A DNA stretch of 64,000 nt from Leishmania infantum JPCM5 (taxonomy: Eukaryota; Euglenozoa; Kinetoplastea; Trypanosomatida; Trypanosomatidae): contig NC_009413.2 in the NCBI RefSeq assembly GCF_000002875.2, positions 129,001 to 193,000 on the forward strand. Direction: 5' to 3'. Shown in pieces: positions 20,481-29,259 of the stretch (positions are counted from its first letter, which is position 1; every line of letters starts with the position of its first letter). The notes beneath the pieces were generated by a model. The model had not been told where the DNA came from. It ran no database searches and saw only the letters and a program-made list of their open reading frames with translations. A program made the translations under genes and the position numbers.

Positions 20481-21020
20481 CGTTTGCACCGGCGTGGTCA
20501 TCGGAAAAGAGCGATGTCACCATGAATGAGCCACAGCCATTGCTAACGCGCGCTTGCTTTATGCGTCGTACCCATTGAGAATAGAAAGGGGCGGCCACAC
20601 TGCTTGCAGACCCCGGCGCACGTCGAGTTGTACAGCATCAGACTGTGCGGAAGCGAACACGGTAAGCTCGTAGGTTCCCTCCTTCATGCTCCACGTCAGC
20701 ACACCCCCAATGCAGCACTGAGATATAAAAAATGGAAAGCAGACGGCCACATGCTGCCGCGACGATGGTTTTATTGGCTTGACTCGCATCTTGCTCGCGT
20801 ACGGTACGGTGTCGCACGTCCGTACTGTCCCCTGTGAGGAGCACCGCTGAAGGGTCGCATCCAGGTCCTTGTTGGACGCCTGCCCTGAGCGCATATCGCC
20901 ACCTCACGGCTCCGCTTGATCTGGTCGGTCCGCTTTTGAAGTACTGTCTTTCTCTCCAGCAGACCCTCTCAGCCCTGTGTACCTGCCTCGCCGTTAGGGC
21001 ATTCCGCTCTGGTCGGCGTG

Positions 21021-21617
21021 TTAACCCCTGCCCCCGTCCTCATGCGTCATGAATCTGTCGGGGTCCTTGAGGCTACTGTTGCTGCTGGCGTTGCCCTCCA
21101 CTGCGGTCCCCGCGGTTCCGCCTTGACTGTTGTCGTTGTTGTCTTCGCGGCGGGGTCCTGCGGTGGCACAAGCGCTTGGCGGCCCCTTCCACGTTCGTCT
21201 TGGCCTGGGCGATTTCTTGCCCGATGACAAACATGTGTGCGGTCGTAGACTGGGGCAGGTTTCGCGCGCCCGAGCATGAGTGGTGTGCTCCTGGCGCGGA
21301 AGCGCTTTGCCGTGCGGCGCTTGAGGCCCTCCCTCGCCGGTGATGCCAAGTGCTGCCTCGTCGTGCAGTTTGGAAACTCGTGTCGTCAAGTTCCGCTGTC
21401 GGGAAAAGCGGATGCTCCCGCCGCGCAGTGCCTCTTCTCTGCAAAGTGCTCGAGGGGCGACCGTGTTTGGAGAGCGACAGGGCTGCGCCACTGCGTCTGC
21501 ACGTGTGTGTGGCCTGCACAAGCATGCAAACAGAAGGGTGGGAGGGGACGCGAAGGGCGTGAAAGTTCCAGCTCGCTTCACTGGCGCACTCATGTGACTC
21601 CGCGCGCGCGCGCGCAT
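21021..21617 (-). pseudogene. Probable frameshifted gene relic (unidentified)
   Basis: Coding-like texture (GC-ending codons, amphipathic helices) moves between reading frames along the minus strand. Frame A covers about 21460-21345 (RQRNLTTRVSKLHDEAALG). Another frame covers about 21340-21265 (LKRRTAKRFRARSTPLMLGR). A third covers about 21250-21150 (AHMFVIGQEIAQAKTNVEG). Frame A resumes from about 21150 to the stop at 21021 with an Asn/Asp/Ser-rich tail. Frame A alone is open from an ATG at 21617, but its middle is Pro/Arg/His-rich and unlike protein. At least two indels would explain this. I cannot name the ancestor. Chance open frames in GC-rich DNA are the alternative. Confidence 0.35.
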
Positions 21618-21882
21618 TATCCCAGACCTCGCCCCGGACCGGGCATCGGCGTCCTCCTTCACGAGATCCTAATCATGCGTGATCCGATGGATCCGATTCG
21701 CGTTCGGGTTCCGTTGCCGACCTTGGCGATAGGCTCTAAGCTCGCACGGTTGTCCGTATCGGGCCACAGCACCCACACACACACACATACATGCATAGAC
21801 ATATATATACAGGCACACACACACCAGCGTCAACAGCCTTTGCTGTACGCACACGCCGAGCAGGCTGAAGGGGGCATGGCCG

Positions 21883-23022
21883 TTAAGCCTCTGTCGGAGT
21901 AAGGAGCGTCGCGCGGACGCCGGGGCCGAGTGGATAGTGCGTTTGGACGCGCTCTGCCGTGCTTCGGACGAGCTTCTTCCGTTTTACCTTTTTCAGCATC
22001 GGTAGGAAGCTGACGAACGCCTCGTAGCCGCCATTCTCGACGTATCGGCTCATGGCGACGTCGATGGTCATGAGCTTGCCGGCACACCAGGTGCCCACCT
22101 TCCCGTCCTGCATGGCCGTGTGGCCCACCACCATGAGATTGATGTCCCTGTTTTCCTTTGCCTTGAGCGCCGCCATGCCGGCAGAGAGAGGGCCGCAGTT
22201 GCCGCCCATAGCCGCCCGCACAACACTGTGGTCCCACAGCGGACTCTCCTCGTCGTGAAAGGGGTGCCTTGTCAGGTTCAAGGCAGCCCCCTCATACCAC
22301 TCGGCGTTGAGTTGGTCGACACCGCGGCGGGCGTACGCGGCCGTCAGCCCGCCATGCACAAACACGATGTCCGAGACGATCACCACGGCCAAGTTTTCCT
22401 CGGCCATCATGCGCCCGTAGCGTCCGCCAGGGCCGTACAGGTAGCGTACGCCGACATAGCCGGCGGACAGGTTCAGCAGCCGCGGATGCACGTATTCCAA
22501 GACCCCGGAAAGGGTGAGCAGCTCCTGGCTTCCGCTCAAGGTGATGAGGCGTCCACCTGAGACGAGAGCCTGCGGCTTGAGCTCCGACAGCAGCTGCAGC
22601 ATCTCCGGCACATCGGGGCCGTAGCCCACAACGTTGCCTAGCTGCACCACGACATCGTTGCACCCCTTCCGCCAGGCGTCCGCGTCCTTCTCCAGCACAT
22701 TCGCAGCGCGCAGGGTGCTGCGGAGTCGGTCAATGTCGCCGTGGAGGTCCCCGATAGCGATAATGCGTTGGTTGTACGCACGAATGATGCCACGGCCGGC
22801 TGGGGTGGTAGGCGTGGGTGGGATACTCTGCTTTGGCGGCTCGCGGTGTTTGCCCTGCTGGAATCCGACTGTAGGTGTGTAAAGGCCCAACGGAATTTTG
22901 GAGACGACGAACGTCCCCGCGAAGACGAGGGCTAAAACAGTCCAGAAGAAAAGCCCTGACTGCACGCCCTTGCGCGAGTAGGCACGCGCCACGAACAGAT
23001 CTACCTTGCGTGGAGACGCCAT
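21883..23022 (-). CDS. Membrane-anchored PPP-family (calcineurin-like) phosphatase with degenerate active site
   Basis: 379 residues; ATG at 23022, TAA at 21885. A transmembrane helix lies at about 22-41 after a basic N-terminus, then a Pro/Thr linker. The metallophosphatase domain begins with an intact GDLHGD (91-96). The second motif, normally GDxxDRG, is GNVVGYG (129-135), so both acidic residues are lost. The third, normally GNHE, is GSQE (164-167), losing the metal-ligand Asn and the catalytic His. Later motifs HGG (223-225) and GHT (300-302) are kept. Overall order resembles bacterial-type Shewanella-like/ApaH-like PPP enzymes rather than PP1/PP2A. With D to N, N to S and H to Q at key positions it is probably a pseudophosphatase with a binding or scaffold role at a membrane. 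Substrate and compartment are unknown. Confidence 0.75.
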   Translation of the reverse strand: MASPRKVDLFVARAYSRKGVQSGLFFWTVLALVFAGTFVVSKIPLGLYTPTVGFQQGKHREPPKQSIPPTPTTPAGRGIIRAYNQRIIAIGDLHGDIDRLRSTLRAANVLEKDADAWRKGCNDVVVQLGNVVGYGPDVPEMLQLLSELKPQALVSGGRLITLSGSQELLTLSGVLEYVHPRLLNLSAGYVGVRYLYGPGGRYGRMMAEENLAVVIVSDIVFVHGGLTAAYARRGVDQLNAEWYEGAALNLTRHPFHDEESPLWDHSVVRAAMGGNCGPLSAGMAALKAKENRDINLMVVGHTAMQDGKVGTWCAGKLMTIDVAMSRYVENGGYEAFVSFLPMLKKVKRKKLVRSTAERVQTHYPLGPGVRATLLTPTEA

Positions 23023-24042
23023 GCTCGCAAAGCCAGAAACACATCCAGACGCTGCGACGGAGCTGAAAAAGTGGTCAAGCGAATGAGAGAAGCACCCCGT
23101 ACTGGAACGGCAAGCTGTGAGGGGTGGACGGAAGCAGTGCGATGGCCGCGGCGGGGAGGATGCGCATGCAAAACAAAGAACGACGAATAGCTGGGTGGCA
23201 CCTCTACGACTGCAGCGACAGCGGTGGCGTGTGCGGATGCAGGTGGAATCGCAGTGTCGGCGGTTAGTTTTGCGGGTTGCTTAGCGGAGTTGGGCGAGGC
23301 TGGTGAGGAGACGCGGAGCGAAGAGATCAGCGGACATGCATGGACACCTACGCATAGAAAGAGTGATGGGCGGATGCAGGTTGTGTGCGTAACGAAAATT
23401 TGAGGTGATAACCTGGAGCGCGGGCCTCGCCCCCTCCCCCACCCGTCACATTCCCCTGGCACAGACACTCACATCACAGAAAGAGGAGAGGCTGAGCCAG
23501 AGCGCGCCAAGAGTAGTCTCGGTGTAGCCCTGCAGGGTATGCGACTACCAGCCAAGCTGTTCGGCTTTCATTCCCACCGGCACACATGAAGAGCCAGGAG
23601 TGCATAGAAAGGACGAGGAGGCGGCGAACGAGAGCGGCGCCGCATTCTCCCACACAGCCCATGGGGTGCCCCCCACCCGCCCGCCCTCTCTCTCTCTCGC
23701 AGACGGTTATGAAAGCTTTTTTTTTCTCTCGTCGTCGTTGATCACCAACCAGACACGTGCGTCCAAGCACGCCTAGGCGCCCGTGGCGGAGAAAAGGTGC
23801 AAGATGATGTGGCAAGAGCGCCATGGCAGCCGTAAGGTCACCGAAGACAGAAAAAGATCGCAAGCAAGAGGAGCGCATAGCAGGGTGGAGAGGAGGGCAG
23901 AGCACAGACACACGTACACGCCCTCGCGTTCGGCGAGACAGAGAGAGAGAGAGAGCACTCATGTAAAGCGCGGGCAAAATGTTTTCCTGCCTCTTTCCGC
24001 ACCCCTCAGTGTCACGCACGCGCTGCCTCTCAGCTTCTTCCC
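23023..24042. other. Intergenic region
   Basis: No gene. Minus-strand GA-rich and T-rich segments occur at 23685-23735, and the + strand is purine-rich at 23935-23955. Small frames have low-complexity composition. Confidence 0.55.
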
Positions 24043-25992
24043 TCATGCGTCTTCGATGCCGTGCTCTGTAATCAGGTAGCTAGCCTGCGCAGGCGGATGC
24101 GAGGGAGCGTGGTGCAGCACAAGCTGGCGCACACCGTGAGAAAGGGACTTGCGCAAAAGCACGCGACAGTGTGGCGCGGAGGCCCAGGAGAAGCCAAGTG
24201 CGGGTACGACAGTGCGAGCCGAAAAGGATGCCGATGCCGCAGAGAAAGTCGTGGGCGAGCGAGCACGTTTGATCGGTGCCAGCGCGCACTGACGTTGACG
24301 GTCAGTCGTTGGGATCGCGCGCACCTGGTTCGTCACGACAATGCACCAGTTGTGTGTCATGACAGCTTGCCGGAGCCGCAAACTGAGGGCCGTCACAGTC
24401 GCGTCGGCCTGTGCCACACCTTGAATGTCCCACTGCCCCGCCACCACTGCAGCCGCGACGGAGTCCAGCACCACCAAGGCACGGCCGTGAGAGCCGGCCA
24501 GGACACGCACGGCCTCAACCAAGCTGCTGCTGCGCGGTCTCTGGGCCCTGTTGGGGATAGCGTTGGTGAGAGAGGTAATCCCTGAGGCCTGGGCAAGCCG
24601 TGAATGCGGCAGAGGCTCTAGCAGCCGCAGCACCTCCGCCACTGATGTAACGTGGCGAATCTGCAGACTGGACAAAACCATCGGCACAGTGCATGTGCGC
24701 TCAACGCAGCCCCACACTGTCTTCACAGCACAAGATGGCAGCTGATTGACGAGTGGGTGAAGCCGCACAGCGCGAACAGCCCGCCCTACAGCTGCGGCGG
24801 CCAGCGACCCCAGCCGGGAGGTGGGCACGTCCTCGGAAACCAGGTACACCACAGCACAGCGCGCTGCCTCGACAGCATCGCGGTCAAACACTTCCATGCA
24901 CTTCACAGCAGGGCTGCTGGAGCCGCACATTCCCGCTGCCGTCGCCATGTGAGCAAGGGACGTGAGGTCTGCGTTGCTGGCTAGCGCCAGGGCTACGGCC
25001 GCGTGGCAAACATCTGTAGCAGCCTGCTGCAGGAGGCACTGAAGCCCCAGCTGCGTCTTGCCTGCCCCAGCCTCGCCGTACACCTCGGTGACCCAACCAC
25101 TGCGGAAGCCCCCACCACCTAGTGCCTGATCAAGGCCCATGCAGCCGGTCGAGCACCAGTACGCGGACGCATCAGCTGCTGCGATGGCGGATCGAGACGC
25201 TGCCGTGTGTTCAGTCCCTGCGCGCAGCGGCTGGTGAAAAAGCGAGCTGGTGCGGAGAAGAGAGAGAGCCGTGCACGTCTGTAGCACACGGCTAGCAGGC
25301 GTCTGCACCTCTTTCCTGTCCTTCCGTGCATTGCTCCCTAGGTTGCGGTTGGCCAGTGCAACGCTGGCCGCGCAGCGAATGAGAACTGCCAAGGCCTCAT
25401 CCTCTTCACAAGCGGCGCGCGCCTCATCACACGCCTCTGGCTCTGAGTGGGTTGTCGCGTCATCGCGCGGAGGCATCGGTAGGAGTTGACGACGACGGCG
25501 GCGCAGGGCTGCCCGCAGACTTGGCCCCTCCGCCGTGAGGTGCAAGAGCAGTGCGTCCACACTGAGTCGAGACCTGGCGCTCTCCACATCCTTTGGTGCT
25601 TCGTCTTGCCCGTGCCGTGCGCTCGAAATGCCAACGTCGGCCGCGACAAGGTCAACCAATGTCCCCAACGCCTCCCGCGTTTGCTCCGTCCTCCACGCTG
25701 ACGGCAGAGGGGCGTCTGGGAGTAGCGAGGGGGAGCCAGCGCCTTTTTCTGTCGAGCGAGAGAGGGCTGGCGCACACGTGCAGGTGGCAAGGGCACCGCG
25801 CAGTACATCGAAAGCGCTGAAGCAGCGAAGAGGGTCCAAAGGTTCGACGGCGGCGTCTGCGCCCGACGACGCACTATACCCCTTCTCCTCCTCCCCTCCA
25901 TCCCCTTCGCAGGGGTGCAAAGTGGATACGTGGCATGGCGCGCAGCCGCCCGTGCCCTCGTGCGCGTGCGCAGCAGGCACTGTGGCGCTCAT
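24043..25992 (-). CDS. RAD51-6: RAD51 paralogue (RecA-like recombinase family), probably RAD51-6
   Basis: 649 residues from the ATG at 25992 (MSATVPAAHA). The frame continues upstream through leader-like sequence. The RecA core starts at about 275 with STGCMGLDQALGGG, Walker A GEAGAGKT at 306-313, and Walker B RALVVLDS at about 505-511. IVVTNQVRAI follows, then a C-terminal GFSWASAPHCRVLLRK strand like the 'LG..W....R' motif of XRCC3/RAD51C. A RAD51 paralogue acts in homologous-recombination repair, helping RAD51 load or remodel filaments. The protein is nearly twice the usual 330-380 residues because of an N-terminal extension of about 270 residues rich in Ala, Glu and Cys, plus insertions in the core. 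The symbol rests on recall that Leishmania RAD51-6 lies on chromosome 29 near cofilin. XRCC3-like is the safe call. Confidence 0.7.
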   Translation of the reverse strand: MSATVPAAHAHEGTGGCAPCHVSTLHPCEGDGGEEEKGYSASSGADAAVEPLDPLRCFSAFDVLRGALATCTCAPALSRSTEKGAGSPSLLPDAPLPSAWRTEQTREALGTLVDLVAADVGISSARHGQDEAPKDVESARSRLSVDALLLHLTAEGPSLRAALRRRRRQLLPMPPRDDATTHSEPEACDEARAACEEDEALAVLIRCAASVALANRNLGSNARKDRKEVQTPASRVLQTCTALSLLRTSSLFHQPLRAGTEHTAASRSAIAAADASAYWCSTGCMGLDQALGGGGFRSGWVTEVYGEAGAGKTQLGLQCLLQQAATDVCHAAVALALASNADLTSLAHMATAAGMCGSSSPAVKCMEVFDRDAVEAARCAVVYLVSEDVPTSRLGSLAAAAVGRAVRAVRLHPLVNQLPSCAVKTVWGCVERTCTVPMVLSSLQIRHVTSVAEVLRLLEPLPHSRLAQASGITSLTNAIPNRAQRPRSSSLVEAVRVLAGSHGRALVVLDSVAAAVVAGQWDIQGVAQADATVTALSLRLRQAVMTHNWCIVVTNQVRAIPTTDRQRQCALAPIKRARSPTTFSAASASFSARTVVPALGFSWASAPHCRVLLRKSLSHGVRQLVLHHAPSHPPAQASYLITEHGIEDA

Positions 25993-26530
25993 GTTGGCAT
26001 GGGAAGGAGGGGTGATGCTTGCCTGTCTCCCCTCCAGTCCTCGTCGGCTATGCGCGGTGGACGCGGTCGACTCACGGCAATGGTGAAACGCCCCGTTTCT
26101 GCGTACGCACAGATGTGGACACACAAGCACAGAAAGAGAGAAAGGCACTTAGCGAGCGGTCTACTCGCATGAGCGGTTTTGTGCACAGCAGCAACAGGCA
26201 TGCAACTTGCAACCGTGTATGCGTGAAAAGGGGGCGTCAAGACACGGAAGAGGCCGCGTGCGTGCGAAACAATGATGAGATACAGGCGGGCCAAGGCGAT
26301 GACGTAAGCATGCTGTGGTGATCCTGGTATGCACAGGCGCCTCATTGTGGGCATGGCGACAGCGTCGAGCGGCCAGGCAGCACACTTGAGGAGAGGGAGA
26401 AGTCGTGGCAGAATACGCGCCAACGCGAAGACCCCAAGCCAGACAAGCCGCAAGAGTGAGTAGGAACGCATCACACAAGCCCTTGACGAGTTCCTGCAGC
26501 CTGCGGAAGGGCCCGCTGCCGAAGCGGCCG

Positions 26531-26534
<4 letters not shown>

Positions 26535-26573
<39 letters not shown>
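26535..26573. repeat. (TG)n microsatellite
   Basis: About 19 uninterrupted TG units on the + strand, the longest perfect dinucleotide run in the window. It would be (CA)n in the sense RNA. Confidence 0.95.
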
Positions 26574-26575
<2 letters not shown>

Positions 26576-27013
26576 ACGTGTGCGCACACGTTCGCGAGCA
26601 AAGTCATGCGCTAACCACGCATGTCCCCTGTGAACAGCTTTCCTCTGCCACCTCTCGTACGCGTCATAACTGAGAAAGGGCCGCATTACTCCTGTTCGCG
26701 CACTGTGTCTATGGATAGCGTGGAAGACACACTGGCGGAGGGGCAGGGGCGGCCGGGGTCAACAGCGGCGGCGGCGTATGCTGCAAGGGACGGGAAGGGA
26801 AAGCCACGAAAAGGACGAGGAAAGAGGACAGCCAATACCACCACCACGAGGGGTACCAGGAGATAACGGCGAGATAAAACAAGAAGCAGAAGTAAAGCTC
26901 ACACGCACACTACCATCAGCATCATTCATTACATGAGCGATGTTGCTGGCACAGAGAGAAGTGACACAAGCGAAGTTGACCGGACACATGGTTTTCTTTT
27001 CTTTACCTCTTCC

Positions 27014-27641
27014 TTGATGCGTCCATTCGCTCTGCCGTAGAACAGGAATTCGACTCCACTCTACGCCCGGTCTGTCACAGGGCCCATCGCGCGGTGCAGA
27101 GCAGCCGTCGACACACGCCGGCACAGCAATGCGCCGACCCGTTCATCGGACAGCACGGCCCCGGCGCCTAAAAACTCTACCCACCCCACTATGCCGGTCG
27201 CCACCGGGTGCATCTCCCCCGGGGTGGCACTCCGGCGCCCCACACCAGCCGTCGGCCCTGCGAGGGGCCGGGTGGGACACACGCTCGAGTCACGCGGGCA
27301 CTCTGCCTATCAGGTGGGTGTGGCACAGACCTCTTCACGGTCGCGGGGCGCTCCGACGCCACCCCACCCAGGACCGGGCCGCCGACGTCAGCAGCGATCC
27401 ATCGCTCTGTCCTCCACACCGTGTCGTGGGTGCCTGGCCCTGTCACCACCAGAAGTGGTTCGGCGTTGGCAGCGATGAGGGGGGATAGAGGAGGGGCTGC
27501 CCAGCCCCCCCTCCCCCCGCAGACAGAGTGGGAGGTGCACTGGGCCCTGCGATACCGCTCACGGCGGCGTCCTCCGTCTCCCCCTCCCACCATCAAGGGG
27601 GGCGAGACAACTGTCGAACGACGAGAAACGGGCATGCTGCC
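27014..27641. mobile_element. SIDER-like degenerate retroposon, copy 2
   Basis: Same orientation and endpoints as copy 1 (6108-6737), differing by a few bases and C-run lengths. The flanks are unrelated: T/C-rich before it on the + strand, and ACGCGCGCACGAG after it. It lies in the expected 3' UTR of the coiled-coil gene ending at 29260. Two copies this similar 20 kb apart suggest recent spread or gene conversion, unlike the usual strongly diverged SIDERs. Confidence 0.7.
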
Positions 27642-27911
27642 ACGCGCGCACGAGAAAACGAAGCGATGACTGAGCTTTACAAGGGAGCGGCAACGGCAGC
27701 GGAGAATACCGAAGAGAAGCAAGCAGCAGCGGTGACCCTCCGCCCATTGGACAAGAAGCGACAGCGGAGCAGAAAGAGGGGAGCGCGGGTGGCCCTTGTG
27801 CCCAAGTGCGCACGCGGCAGAGGGGTAGAGAAAGATGCATAAAAGAACGCCATCGAAGACGCACACGCACAAGCCGGTGCAGATCGCGCCACGACGCACA
27901 CTTACGCTAGA

Positions 27912-27913
<2 letters not shown>

Positions 27914-27945
<32 letters not shown>
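27914..27945. repeat. (GT)n microsatellite
   Basis: About 16 uninterrupted GT units on the + strand, 270 bases from SIDER-like copy 2. Confidence 0.95.
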
Positions 27946-27948
<3 letters not shown>

Positions 27949-29259
27949 TCGCCCAGAGCGTGCCGACGCGGTCGTTAGCACCCCACCATGGGTTTCAGCA
28001 CGAACACGAGCCAGAAAGCGGAGTGCGACGCCGGGCATCCACGAGTCGGCAGCGAGACCCGAAGAAGCGCGCAGAAAAGAGAGGCAAAGTACAACCTTCC
28101 TCTTCCCCCTCACCCAATAACTACTTCGCAGGGCACGCGCATGAGAAATGAGCTAGGCAAGAGGTGGAACAAGGAGGGGACGAAAGCGGGCCGCAAATAC
28201 AGAGAAGCGGAAGCAGCGAACGGAGGCGTTTGGGGACGCGGGCGTTGTAACACGGCAAAAAAAGGGGGCAAGCAAAAAAAAAAGAGGTGGGAAGCGTGGC
28301 GCGCTCACCGAGAAGGGGAGACACACACGCACCGTCTGTGTGCGCGCCACGTCGATGATAATACCGTATTCACCTCGAGATGGCGAAAGGGGAAAGGTAA
28401 AGAGAGGAAAGAGGGATGATGGTGACGGCGGTGCGCATGTGTTGGCGGCACGGCATAGTAAAACGCAGAGAGAAAGAGGTTCACGCCAGTGAGTGGAAAA
28501 TATGCACGACGCCGCAACGACAGGTGCACAAACAGTGCGACGCGCTCAGCGCTCGCCCACTCTCCCAGTCCCACGGAGCCCCAGGCGCATGCTGCTGCAC
28601 AGAGAGAGAGACATGTGCACATGCCGAGGGGCGCTGAGCACATCTCCGGTGAGGGGGCAACACACACACAAGTCCAAGCACTGCAGATCGACATGAGAGG
28701 TATCTAGTGGGCGTGGCTGTGCGAGAACGATGGAAGGAGAAGAAAATAGAGGTCGTGGAGAGGTAGAAGGAAGCACAGCAACCTGCCCAGAGATGCGCAG
28801 ATGACGGGCACCACTGGGGAAACAATAGAAAAGGAGAAAAGCTCAGCGAAGCAAGCGGAGGGCAAAAGGGGAAGAGGGGCACACCCCCACACATGCGCGC
28901 ATACGTGCAGCGAGGAGGGCAGCACGCAGACACCACCGGAACCCGACAACGAAGAGAAAAGGGAAAGGCAGACAAGAGAGAGAGGCATTGGAGCGCAGGA
29001 ACACCTCCCACGGCGGTCGGCCCTGTGGGCCTTCTTCCCAATGTGGCTACACGCCCCCTGTACTGCTCAAGCCCTTTTCACGCACCAACGACGCCTGAGA
29101 GCCACTGCAGCCGCCTCGTGGCAAGTCCACGCTCACTGCCACCTACTGGCCCGCCGAGAGGGGGGCGAGATCGGCCGCAGGAGGCGTCACGCCAACTTCG
29201 GAAGAGGGGGTGAGAGGATCTCGGCAAGCAACGCGAAAGTTGCGGAGACATACACCCAC

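Larger units (their letters stand above)
16839..21882. other. 5-kb gap with decayed sequence
   Basis: The longest region here without the usual CA-repeat/CT-rich texture. Stretches 17700-18700 and 19850-21660 have balanced, coding-like composition with many short open frames in several phases. They contain faint SIDER-like similarity (18250-18470, 20230-20480) and a probable frameshifted gene relic (21021-21617). The segment 18850-19600 is ordinary purine-rich spacer. No intact gene is supported. Confidence 0.5.
25993..29259. other. Intergenic region with (GT)n repeats and SIDER-like copy 2
   Basis: Contains two long GT microsatellites (26535-26573, 27914-27945) bracketing the SIDER-like element, then purine-rich + strand (28050-28420, 28720-28990). 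This is the 3' UTR side of the coiled-coil gene and the leader of the RAD51 paralogue. No gene seen. Confidence 0.6.
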
